Source: Bacteroidales bacterium
Lineage (GTDB): Bacteria; Bacteroidota; Bacteroidia; Bacteroidales; JAGOPY01
Assembly (NCBI GenBank): GCA_023229505.1
Contig: JALNZD010000004.1
Coordinates: 92,147-156,146 of the forward strand
Direction of reading: 5' to 3'
Length of the DNA: 64,000 bases
Position 1 is the first letter of the stretch. The number at the start of each line of letters is the position of its first letter. Below the pieces are notes generated by a model. The model was not told where the DNA came from. It searched no databases and saw nothing but the letters and a program-made list of their open reading frames with translations. Positions 29,138 through 37,095 of the stretch are shown here, in pieces. The translations under genes and the position numbers were made by a program.

Positions 29138-29731
29138 ATGGAACAACTTACGAATAAATTTCTGCTCCAGGGCATGGAGATCAAGCTTGAAGAAAACCTT
29201 GACCAGGATTTCGGAAAGAAGATTGCCGGAATGGCCCATGGCGAAAAGCTGTTTGGCTGCATTCAATGCGGGAACTGCAGCGCCGCCTGCCCTTTGAGCA
29301 TTTACATGGATTTCACACCTCGCAAGATCATCGCCATGGTGAGGGCCGGATTCCGGGATGAGGTTCTTTCAAACCGTACGATCTGGCTTTGTGCATCATG
29401 CTATCAATGCACAGTCGAATGCCCGAAAGGGATTAAGATCACAGATGTGATGTATGCCTTGAAAAGGGAGGCTATCGAAAACAAGATCTATCCCAAGAAT
29501 TTCCCGGTTCCTATCCTGGCTAAGACATTCTTCAATGAGGTGAAAAGACACGGAAGGATCAGCGAAGCATCGCTGCTGATCAATTATTATTTAAGGTATA
29601 ACATTTTTAAAATGCTTGGTTATTCTTCACTTGGGATGAAGTTGTTCTTCAAAGGCCGTCTTTCACTATTTGAAAAAGGCATGAAGAATAAAAAGAATCT
29701 TCAGGCGATGTTACAGGATAAGCCAAACTAA
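29138..29731 (+). CDS. hdrC: heterodisulfide reductase subunit C
   Basis: 197 residues from the ATG at 29138; the longer frame from 29054 would cover a -7 promoter element. Two full [4Fe-4S] motifs: CIQCGNCSAACP near residue 35 and CASCYQCTVECP near 80. The subunit passes electrons from HdrA to the HdrB active site. First gene of a seven-gene operon. The length and helical C-terminus (KMLGYSSLGMKLF) agree with HdrC. Confidence 0.9.
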   Translation: MEQLTNKFLLQGMEIKLEENLDQDFGKKIAGMAHGEKLFGCIQCGNCSAACPLSIYMDFTPRKIIAMVRAGFRDEVLSNRTIWLCASCYQCTVECPKGIKITDVMYALKREAIENKIYPKNFPVPILAKTFFNEVKRHGRISEASLLINYYLRYNIFKMLGYSSLGMKLFFKGRLSLFEKGMKNKKNLQAMLQDKPN

Positions 29732-29746
29732 AAGAGGGATTTTGCT

Positions 29747-30604
29747 ATGAAATACTTGTATTACCCCGGCTGCTCGCTTAAATCATCCGGGAAGCTTTAT
29801 GAAGATTCGCTGCTGGCTGTTTTCAAAACACTCGGCGTAGAAGTGCAGGAACTGGAAGACTGGAATTGCTGTGGCGCGACCAATTATATGTCTATAAATG
29901 AACATCACGCTATCGCCATTACAGCCCGTAATTTAGCCCTGGCAGAAATGCAGGGGGGAGGTGAACTGATCGCTCCCTGTGCCGCCTGCTACATGGGATT
30001 GCTGAAAACACAAAATTACCTGGCTACCGATCCGGATTTAATGGAAAAAGTCTGCCATCAGCTTTCAGCTGTGGGACTGCATTGCGAGATAAAGGTCAAG
30101 GTACGTCATCCGCTGGATGTTCTTGTGAATGACGTTGGAATGGATGCCATCAGAAAAGCGGTCAAGACTCCGTTAAGCAGCGTTAAAGCCGCTTGTTATT
30201 ATGGTTGCCAGCTTATCCGGCCTTTTGCATCGTTCGATAATGCCCATGACCCGCAAACAATGGATATAATAGCAAGAGCATTAGGTGCAGAACCTGTCGA
30301 CTGGCCCATCAAGACCCGCTGTTGCAGTGGCAGTATGACCAGCACGCTAACCCACATTGGCCTGAGCATGAACTTCGAACTGCTGAAAGAAGCAAAATTA
30401 CGGGGAGCAAATGTCATGCTGACAGCCTGTCCGCTCTGCCAGTTCAACCTGGAATGTTTCCAGGGAAAGATCACGAGGAAATTCCATGAAGATATAAAAA
30501 TGCCGGTCATGTATTTCACCCAGCTCATGGGCCTTGCATTTGGAATTCCAAAAAAGGAACTGGGATTGCACAAGATGTTATCACCAGAGTTGATTTTAGC
30601 CTAA
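29747..30604 (+). CDS. hdrB: heterodisulfide reductase subunit B, catalytic
   Basis: 285 residues with both CCG domains intact: Cys9, Cys41, Cys42, Cys78, Cys81 and Cys154, Cys192, Cys193, Cys228, Cys231. These are the ten ligands of the two noncubane [4Fe-4S] clusters that cleave the CoM-S-S-CoB disulfide in methanogens. The second CCG reads CCSG. All ligands being kept argues that a disulfide, or a similar two-electron acceptor, is reduced here as well, although this organism should have no CoM/CoB. It lies 15 bases after hdrC. Confidence 0.9.
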   Translation: MKYLYYPGCSLKSSGKLYEDSLLAVFKTLGVEVQELEDWNCCGATNYMSINEHHAIAITARNLALAEMQGGGELIAPCAACYMGLLKTQNYLATDPDLMEKVCHQLSAVGLHCEIKVKVRHPLDVLVNDVGMDAIRKAVKTPLSSVKAACYYGCQLIRPFASFDNAHDPQTMDIIARALGAEPVDWPIKTRCCSGSMTSTLTHIGLSMNFELLKEAKLRGANVMLTACPLCQFNLECFQGKITRKFHEDIKMPVMYFTQLMGLAFGIPKKELGLHKMLSPELILA

Positions 30605-30621
30605 AAACCGGGAGGATCTTT

Positions 30622-32607
30622 ATGACAACTAATCACGAAATCCGCGTAGGCTTTTATATCTGCCACTGCGGGCACAATATTGCCAGCATAATTGATGTGG
30701 CATTAATTACAGCGTATGCAGCCAAACTGCCACATGTGGTCGTTTCAAAAGATTATAAATATATGTGCTCAGATCCGGGACAGGAAATAATCCAGAAAGA
30801 CATTCAGGAATTTAACCTGAACCGGATCGTGGTAGCATCCTGCTCTCCCCTGCTCCACGAAGCCACATTCCGCTCGGCCACGGAGAAAGCTGGTTTGAAC
30901 CAGTTCTTTATGCAAATGGTAAACATCCGGGAAAATGCATCCTGGGTACATGAGGACAAAGAGATGGCTACTCTTAAAGTAAAAGACCTGGTGCGAGCCG
31001 CCATCCAGCGCGTTGCTTTCCATAAAGCGCTCGAGAAAAAGAAGGTCCCGGTAAACCCGGCGGTAATGATCGTCGGCGGCGGTATTGCAGGAATCACTGC
31101 CGCTTTAAATATGGCCAACGCCGGAAAGAAAGTTTACCTGGTGGAAAAAGATCCTACCATTGGCGGCTTCATGGCTAAGTTCGATAAGACTTTTCCCACC
31201 CTCGACTGTGCAGCCTGCATCCTCACTCCTAAAATGTCTTCCGTTAAAAAACATCCGAATATTACTCTCTGGTCCTATTCAGAAGTATCAAATGTCGAAG
31301 GGTTTGTGGGTAGCTACAAGGTGAAGGTTACCCGGAAGCCTCGCTATGTCATTGAGGATCTTTGCGTAGGCTGCATGGCTTGCGTTGAGGCATGTATATT
31401 TAAAACCGCTAAGTTCCCTGATGAATTCAATTTCGGCTTAAGCAACCGAAAGCCGGTTTATATTCCGTTCCCGCAGGCTACCCCGCTGGTTGCACTTATT
31501 GATGAAGAATCCTGCATACACTTCAGGACGGGCAAATGCAAGCAACCATGTGCAGAAGCTTGCGACCGGAAGGCATTCGATTTCGAAATGAAGCCTGAAA
31601 TCATTGAGATTGAAGTGGGGACTATTATCCTTACCACCGGCTTTAAGCCCTTTAATCCTTTAAAATCCCCATATTACGGCTATGTGAAATATCCCAATGT
31701 TTACACTTCTCTTGAGATCGAACGGCTGGTAAATGCTTCAGGGCCGACAGAAGGCCATGTCCGGCTCAGGGATGGTTCGGAGCCGAAAAGCATAGGGATC
31801 ATCCATTGTGTGGGTTCGAGGGACGAAAAAACCAATAAATGGTGTTCCAAGGTATGCTGCATGTATTCGCTGAAACTGGCGCACTTGCTGAAAGAACATT
31901 CCGGTGCTGAGATTTACAACTTCTATATTGATATGCGGACACCCGGGAAGGGCTATGAAGAGTTTTATGACAAGCTGCTGAACGAAGGTGTACATTTCAT
32001 TCGCGGCCGGGTTGCAGAAGTTACAGATTGGGCTGTTACAGAAGCTGAAAAAAACAAACTGATCCTTCGGGTGGAAGATACCCTTATCGGCACTGTCCGC
32101 AGAATCCCGGTCGATATGGTAGTCTTGTCGCTTGGCATGGAACCCGGGAGTGACGCGCAGGACATCAGCAGAACGTTCAACATATCATGCTCCAATGAAG
32201 GTTTCTTCCTGGAGCGTCACCCCAAGCTGGCTCCGGTCAGTACATTTACCGATGGTATTTTCATTGCCGGTGCATGCCAGGGGCCAAAAGATATCCCCGA
32301 CTGCGTGGCCCAGGCCGGGGCGGCAGCAGCAGAAGCCCTGGCGCTTATCGATGCCGGTTTCGTTGAACTGGAACCCAATACTGCCTACATTGAAGAAGAA
32401 TTGTGCTGCGGCTGCCAGGTCTGCATCAACATGTGCCCCTATAAGGCAATTACATACGATCAGGAAAAAGGCAAGTCGTATATCAATGAAGCACTTTGTA
32501 AAGGTTGCGGTACCTGTGTGGGGGCCTGCGGCTCGGGTGCCATATCCCAGAATCTCTTTGAAGATGAAGAGATTTATAATGAAATCGAAGGTTTAATGGT
32601 GGAATAA
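30622..32607 (+). CDS. hdrA: heterodisulfide reductase subunit A, FAD electron-bifurcating
   Basis: 661 residues. An N-terminal domain (GFYICHCGHNIA) is followed by the FAD-binding Rossmann fold GGGIAGITAALNMANAGK near residue 151. The HdrA cluster site LDCAACILTPKM is near 190, and an inserted ferredoxin pair CVGCMACVEACIF lies near 248. The C-terminal ferredoxin domain has CCGCQVCINMCP and CKGCGTCVGACG near 595-640. In the methanogen complex this FAD splits electrons between ferredoxin and HdrB. The length matches archaeal HdrA (about 655). GGAGG sits 8 bases before the ATG. Confidence 0.92.
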   Translation: MTTNHEIRVGFYICHCGHNIASIIDVALITAYAAKLPHVVVSKDYKYMCSDPGQEIIQKDIQEFNLNRIVVASCSPLLHEATFRSATEKAGLNQFFMQMVNIRENASWVHEDKEMATLKVKDLVRAAIQRVAFHKALEKKKVPVNPAVMIVGGGIAGITAALNMANAGKKVYLVEKDPTIGGFMAKFDKTFPTLDCAACILTPKMSSVKKHPNITLWSYSEVSNVEGFVGSYKVKVTRKPRYVIEDLCVGCMACVEACIFKTAKFPDEFNFGLSNRKPVYIPFPQATPLVALIDEESCIHFRTGKCKQPCAEACDRKAFDFEMKPEIIEIEVGTIILTTGFKPFNPLKSPYYGYVKYPNVYTSLEIERLVNASGPTEGHVRLRDGSEPKSIGIIHCVGSRDEKTNKWCSKVCCMYSLKLAHLLKEHSGAEIYNFYIDMRTPGKGYEEFYDKLLNEGVHFIRGRVAEVTDWAVTEAEKNKLILRVEDTLIGTVRRIPVDMVVLSLGMEPGSDAQDISRTFNISCSNEGFFLERHPKLAPVSTFTDGIFIAGACQGPKDIPDCVAQAGAAAAEALALIDAGFVELEPNTAYIEEELCCGCQVCINMCPYKAITYDQEKGKSYINEALCKGCGTCVGACGSGAISQNLFEDEEIYNEIEGLMVE

Positions 32608-32615
32608 TTATTAAA

Positions 32616-32647
32616 GAAGACAGAAGACAGAAGACAGAAGTCAGAAG
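32616..32647. repeat. 7-bp tandem array between hdrA and mvhD
   Basis: Four units of GAAGACA (the last GAAGTCA) plus four bases, starting eight bases after the hdrA stop and inside the operon, so the array is transcribed. Confidence 0.9.
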
Positions 32648-32670
32648 ATTAAATCAGAAAATTGAAATTT

Positions 32671-33123
32671 ATGGAATCATATAGTAAAGATAATTCCGAT
32701 TGGTCACCACGTATTGTGGCATTTTTTTGCAACTGGTGCACTTACACTGCCTCAGACCTTGCAGGAGTTTCCCGCCTGAGATATGCCCCTTCGACGCGCG
32801 TAATCCGCGTGATGTGCTCCGGCAGGATCGAGCCCGCTTTTATCCTCGATGCCTTCACAAAAGGCGCCGACGGTGTGCTCATCGGTGGTTGCCACCCCGG
32901 CGATTGCCATTATTCTGAAGGCAATTACAAATGCCTGCGCCGCTACCATTTACTGCAAAAGTATGTGGAACAGATCGGGCTTGAAAAAGACCGCCTGCGG
33001 CTCGAATGGATCAGCGCCTCGGAAGGCAAGCGCCTCCAGGAGGTGGTTAATGAAATGACGGAAACCCTCAGGCAGCTTGGACCGTCGAAAATTAAAGAAA
33101 CTGTCGAAACGATTAATAAATAA
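32671..33123 (+). CDS. mvhD: methyl-viologen-reducing hydrogenase delta subunit
   Basis: 150 residues from the ATG at 32671; the TTG at 32662 is not preferred. MvhD carries a [2Fe-2S] cluster linking the NiFe hydrogenase to HdrA. The ligand cysteines are in FFCNWCTYTASD, RVMCSGRI and GGCHPGDCHY. Length and motif order agree with the archaeal subunit. It lies between hdrA and the hydrogenase small subunit gene. Confidence 0.9.
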   Translation: MESYSKDNSDWSPRIVAFFCNWCTYTASDLAGVSRLRYAPSTRVIRVMCSGRIEPAFILDAFTKGADGVLIGGCHPGDCHYSEGNYKCLRRYHLLQKYVEQIGLEKDRLRLEWISASEGKRLQEVVNEMTETLRQLGPSKIKETVETINK

Positions 33124-33135
33124 TGGATACCCATC

Positions 33136-34110
33136 ATGGCTGTTGAAAAACCAAAACTCAAGCTGGCTGTCTATTGGGGAGCCGCGTGCGGCGGTTGCTG
33201 CGTTTCTGTGCTCGATGTACATGAGCACCTGTTTGATATCGTAGAAAATGCGGACCTGGTCTTCTGGCCAATCGCGCTTGACATCAAATATGCAGATGTC
33301 CAAGCAATGCCGGATCAAACCATTGATATCACCCTTTTCAATGGTGCGGTCCGTAATAGTGAAAACGAACATATGGCCCATGTTCTCAGGCAAAAATCAA
33401 AGATTCTCATCGGTTATGGCGCGTGTGCTCACATGGGCGGAATACCGGGTCTCGCTAATTTTTCCAATAAGGAAGATATCTTTAAAAGGGTTTATGAAGA
33501 CAGCGAATCCACCGAAAATCCCGGTAAGGTAAGGCCTGTTGAAGAATTGGACGTTAAAGAAGGCCATATTCATATTCCCCATTTCTACAATGATGTAATG
33601 ACCCTCGCTCAAACCGTCGATGTGGATTATTTCATTCCCGGATGCCCGCCACAGTCTGAAAGACTGCTTGAGGTTTTCCTGGCAGTTGTCAATGGTGCCG
33701 AACTGCCGCCTAAAGGCTCCGTGATCGGCGCATTTCCGCGGGTGCAATGCGATGATTGCAAAAGAAAGAAATCGGACAAAAAAGGGATTACACGTTTCTT
33801 CAGGCCTTGGGAAGTTGAAGACGATGGCGAGACCTGCCTCAACGAACAAGGGATACTCTGTATGGGCCCTGCTACCCGCGGAGGATGCGGAGTCCGCTGT
33901 GTGGAAGGGAATGCGCCCTGCCGCGGCTGTTACGGGCCACTGGATGACATCCCGGATGCAGGGGCCAAGAATATGTCGGTTATCGCATCGATGCTCGAAG
34001 GGAAAGAACCCGATGAAATAGGACAAGCTATCGATTCCATCATGGATCCCGCAGGTACTTTTTACCGTTTTAGTTTACCAGGATCAAAACTCAGGAGAAA
34101 ACTATCATGA
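33136..34110 (+). CDS. mvhG: NiFe hydrogenase small subunit, MvhG-like
   Basis: 324-residue small subunit without a Tat signal, so cytoplasmic. The proximal cluster begins WGAACGGCCVSVLD, and further cysteines are in GYGACAHMGG, PGCPPQSERL and RGGCGVRCVEGNAPCRGCYGP. It transfers electrons from the NiFe site to MvhD. The stop overlaps the start of mvhA by four bases (ATGA). Confidence 0.92.
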   Translation: MAVEKPKLKLAVYWGAACGGCCVSVLDVHEHLFDIVENADLVFWPIALDIKYADVQAMPDQTIDITLFNGAVRNSENEHMAHVLRQKSKILIGYGACAHMGGIPGLANFSNKEDIFKRVYEDSESTENPGKVRPVEELDVKEGHIHIPHFYNDVMTLAQTVDVDYFIPGCPPQSERLLEVFLAVVNGAELPPKGSVIGAFPRVQCDDCKRKKSDKKGITRFFRPWEVEDDGETCLNEQGILCMGPATRGGCGVRCVEGNAPCRGCYGPLDDIPDAGAKNMSVIASMLEGKEPDEIGQAIDSIMDPAGTFYRFSLPGSKLRRKLS

Positions 34111-35567
34111 AACAAATCACTATTGATCCCATCACCCGCCTTGAAGGTCATGGGAAGATCGAAATATTTTGCAACGACGACGGAGACGTAGAAAATGTCT
34201 ACTTCCAGGTCCCGGAACTCAGGGGATTTGAAAAATTCTGTGAAGGAAGGCCCATTGAAGAGATATCACAGATAGTGACCAAAATCTGTGGCGTATGCCC
34301 CGGATGCCACCATATGGCCGCCGGCAAGGCTGCCGATATGGTCTTCGGTGTAGAGCCGACCCCAGCTGCAAAAAAGATCAGGGAGCTCTTTTACATGGCC
34401 CATTTCGTGCATAGTCATATTGCACATTTCTATGCGCTGGGTGCTCCCGACTTTGTGGTTGGCCCCGATGCCCCAAAATCAGAAAGAAATATTCTTGGTG
34501 TCATCGGAAAGGTCGGGAAAGAGATCGGTCTGGAAGTCATAAAACAACGCAGAAGGGCACAGGAAATCCAGGCTTTGTTGGGCGGACACCAGACACACAT
34601 AGTGCTGAATGTACCCGGTGGTGTCAGGAAAGGGCTTAAGGAAGAAGAAAGAAAGGATATCGTCGAAAAGGCAAAGGGATTTATTGAATTTTCAAGGTTT
34701 TCGATGAAGATTTTCAATGATGTGGTCCTGGCAAACCCGCAATATGTCGACCTGATCCTGAATGGCCCTTACTCATTGAAAATCCATTCTATGGGTTTGG
34801 TGGACGACAAGAACAGGGTGAATTTTTACGATGGTAAGGTCAGGGTGGTTGATACGGAAGGAAAGGAACTGTACAAGTACTCACCCGTTGAATACAGAGA
34901 TTTTATCGCCGAAAGGGTTGAACCGTGGACCTATCTTAAATTCCCCTATCTAAAGAAAATAGGATGGAAAGGGTTTGTCGAAGGGCAGGACTCCGGCGTA
35001 TATCATGCTACACCGCTCTCAAGGCTCAATGCAGCCGATGGCATGGCAACCCCGATTGCGCAGGAAGAATATGAACGGATGTATGCCACACTGGGCGGTA
35101 AACCCGTTAATGCCACCCTGGCAATGCACTGGGCCAGGCTTGTTGAGTTGATCTATGCTGCAGAACACTGCCTGGAACTGGCTTCAGATCCTGAAATCAC
35201 AAGCCAGGACCTGAGGGCCAGAATCGAAAAAGTGCCCACCGAAGGTATCGGAATCGTAGAAGCCCAGCGGGGAACGCTCACCCATCATTACTGGACCGAT
35301 GAGCGTGGTATTGTGACGAAGGCAAACCTCATTGTAGGGACAACAAATAATCATGCGGCGATCAGTATGTCAATCAAAAAGGCCGCCCAGGAGCTGATTA
35401 AAAAAGGTGTCGATGTAACTGACGGCATCCTGAACAGGATTGAAATGGCTTTCAGGGCTTACGATCCCTGCTTCTCATGTGCCACCCATCACTTACCCGG
35501 TCAAATGCCGCTGACGGTCAATTTCAGGGACTCACAAGGCAATATTACCAGAAGTGTCTCGAGGTAA
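34107..35567 (+). CDS. mvhA: NiFe hydrogenase large subunit, MvhA-like
   Basis: 486 residues. The NiFe ligands are complete: Cys61 and Cys64 in ICGVCPGCH, and Cys455 and Cys458 in DPCFSCATHH. About 25 residues follow His461/His462, which is the C-terminal peptide that must be removed by a maturation protease; that protease gene overlaps the end of this one. The group is the cytoplasmic 3c (MvhADG) type, by the neighbours. It oxidises or produces H2 for HdrABC. Confidence 0.94.
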   Translation: MKQITIDPITRLEGHGKIEIFCNDDGDVENVYFQVPELRGFEKFCEGRPIEEISQIVTKICGVCPGCHHMAAGKAADMVFGVEPTPAAKKIRELFYMAHFVHSHIAHFYALGAPDFVVGPDAPKSERNILGVIGKVGKEIGLEVIKQRRRAQEIQALLGGHQTHIVLNVPGGVRKGLKEEERKDIVEKAKGFIEFSRFSMKIFNDVVLANPQYVDLILNGPYSLKIHSMGLVDDKNRVNFYDGKVRVVDTEGKELYKYSPVEYRDFIAERVEPWTYLKFPYLKKIGWKGFVEGQDSGVYHATPLSRLNAADGMATPIAQEEYERMYATLGGKPVNATLAMHWARLVELIYAAEHCLELASDPEITSQDLRARIEKVPTEGIGIVEAQRGTLTHHYWTDERGIVTKANLIVGTTNNHAAISMSIKKAAQELIKKGVDVTDGILNRIEMAFRAYDPCFSCATHHLPGQMPLTVNFRDSQGNITRSVSR

Positions 35568-36027
35568 ATGCCTCATCATTGGTTTTGGCAGCGATGCCCT
35601 CTCGGATGATGGCCTGCCAATCAGGCTCATCAATGATTTAAAGGCTATTTTAGATCCGGATAAGTTCATATTGATGACGAGTCCTGTCGGTGGCCTTGAA
35701 TTGCTTAATCTGCTGGACGGCTTTAATACTGCTGTATTGATCGATACGCAGCTTACTTCAAAGAGAAAACCCGGGGTAATTCATAAATTTACGCCTGACA
35801 ATTTTGAGGAGACTTTTCATCTTTCCAGCCAGCATGATGTATATTTCCATGAAGCGCTTCGCCTTGGATCAGAAATGGGTATTTCTATGCCGGACGATAT
35901 CCATATAGTAGCAATTGAAATTGTAGAAAATAAAAAGCTTAGTTTTGAATTCTCCGGGGTAATTGAGGAGAAGTATCCTGCTATACTTGCACAGGTCAGG
36001 CTCGCACTGAGAAAAATTGAAATTTAG
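35554..36027 (+). CDS. NiFe hydrogenase maturation protease
   Basis: 157 residues of the HycI/HyaD peptidase family, which binds nickel and trims the large subunit. The N-terminal signature IIGFGSDALSDDGLPIRL carries the first metal acidic residue, and VLIDTQLTS the second. The start is GTG at 35554, overlapping mvhA by 14 bases; no ATG lies near enough. Translational coupling to its own substrate subunit is evident. Last gene of the operon. Confidence 0.85.
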   Translation: MSRGKCLIIGFGSDALSDDGLPIRLINDLKAILDPDKFILMTSPVGGLELLNLLDGFNTAVLIDTQLTSKRKPGVIHKFTPDNFEETFHLSSQHDVYFHEALRLGSEMGISMPDDIHIVAIEIVENKKLSFEFSGVIEEKYPAILAQVRLALRKIEI

Positions 36028-36623
36028 CTTTCTCTTTGACAAGCGTGACGTAATCTACTTCTCTCCCGCCAGGGATGGTCTAAAAATCAGATTTTGCCTC
36101 ATTTTCGCCAAGATTGTCTGTTCACCTGATGTAAACTTTCGTTTCACCTCCAAATTAACTAATCCTTTAAATCCAATCAATCAGCCGCTTACCTTGTTCA
36201 TATCTTTAATACCAAAATACGAATTACCTTGCTGTAATCTTTCCGATTAATATAGACATGTATCTTCCCCAGATCATGTTAAAAGAAATAACATTTTATC
36301 CAATTTCTCACCTACTTACGCATTACCATAAGCTCCTCACTACCCTATGTCATATTCTGAATCTGAGAGTCTACAGTCCGGATATTAATTCCAGGACTTA
36401 TTGTCTTGTATGTGCCCTCAGGCATTTATTTTCCAGTCCCCAATTTCTATTTTCCAATTTCAAGTATCTAATATCGAATATCCATTTCTCACATTCCCAT
36501 CCGCCATAGGGGGCGCGGGTCCCTGAAAATATACAAGCCGATGGATTTACCCATCCGGAATTAAATCAATCATGAATTATTCATACGTAAACAAATTGTA
36601 ATTAACTTTAAAAAATAAATCAA
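36028..36623. other. 596-base gap, no supported gene
   Basis: Strongly pyrimidine-rich on the plus strand. Two open frames (36017-36250 and 36258-36509) have no sensible composition, start or family and I do not call them. A weak hairpin with arms around CCGATGG/CCATCCGG lies at 36538-36560. I see no RNA gene. Confidence 0.5.
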
Positions 36624-37025
36624 ATGAAAAAAATTTTTATCATATTAATAATGATGATGATTGGGTCATCAATGACATCTGCTCAATCAATTGAAACGGG
36701 TTATGTAACGGTGACATGGACTGAAGTTACACCTTGTTGCATTCCAATGAAATATTATGTTTGCATTACAATTATGAGGGTTTCTGATCGCGTTGCTGTC
36801 GTCGAGAACTTGTGCGAAGTAGTAGATGTAGGAAATGACCATTATCAATTTGTGTTTGAATTCCCCTGTTCAACATCAAATGAAGAGTTCCAGGTCTTTG
36901 CTACTGTAAGAGCTGGCTGTGAAGGAACTCCTCCATGCGATAATGGTAAAAATCCAGGCACACTTGCAGACTGTGAAGATTTAACAAGTGGATCATTTAC
37001 AATAGTAGGGGATTATGATTATTAG
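36624..37025 (+). CDS. small cysteine-rich secreted protein
   Basis: 133 residues with a clear signal peptide (MKKIFIILIMMMIGSSMTSA) cut near residue 20. The mature part of about 112 residues is beta-rich and holds eight cysteines (TPCC, YVC, NLC, FPC, AGC, PPC, ADC), which suggests disulfides. I do not recognise the family. It is AT-rich like the start of the following gene. A perfect 12-bp hairpin follows the stop. It may be secreted along with, or bind, the large type IX protein next door; this is only from position. Confidence 0.65.
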   Translation: MKKIFIILIMMMIGSSMTSAQSIETGYVTVTWTEVTPCCIPMKYYVCITIMRVSDRVAVVENLCEVVDVGNDHYQFVFEFPCSTSNEEFQVFATVRAGCEGTPPCDNGKNPGTLADCEDLTSGSFTIVGDYDY

Positions 37026-37040
37026 TCAAATATGAATAGT

Positions 37041-37073
37041 ACCCTATATCGAGGATTACAATCGATATAGGGT
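37041..37073 (+). terminator. strong hairpin after the cysteine-rich protein gene
   Basis: ACCCTATATCGA (37041-37052) and TCGATATAGGGT (37062-37073) form a perfect 12-bp stem with a nine-base loop. The following T-run is short (CTTTACC), so it may be a terminator or a processing/attenuation structure before the next gene 23 bases on. Confidence 0.6.
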
Positions 37074-37095
37074 CTTTACCTAATTAAATCTATAA

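Noticed and set aside
36017..36509. Two open frames after the hydrogenase protease gene
   Set aside because: Low-complexity, pyrimidine-driven translations without a family, a credible start or a ribosome-binding site; the first overlaps the real gene end.
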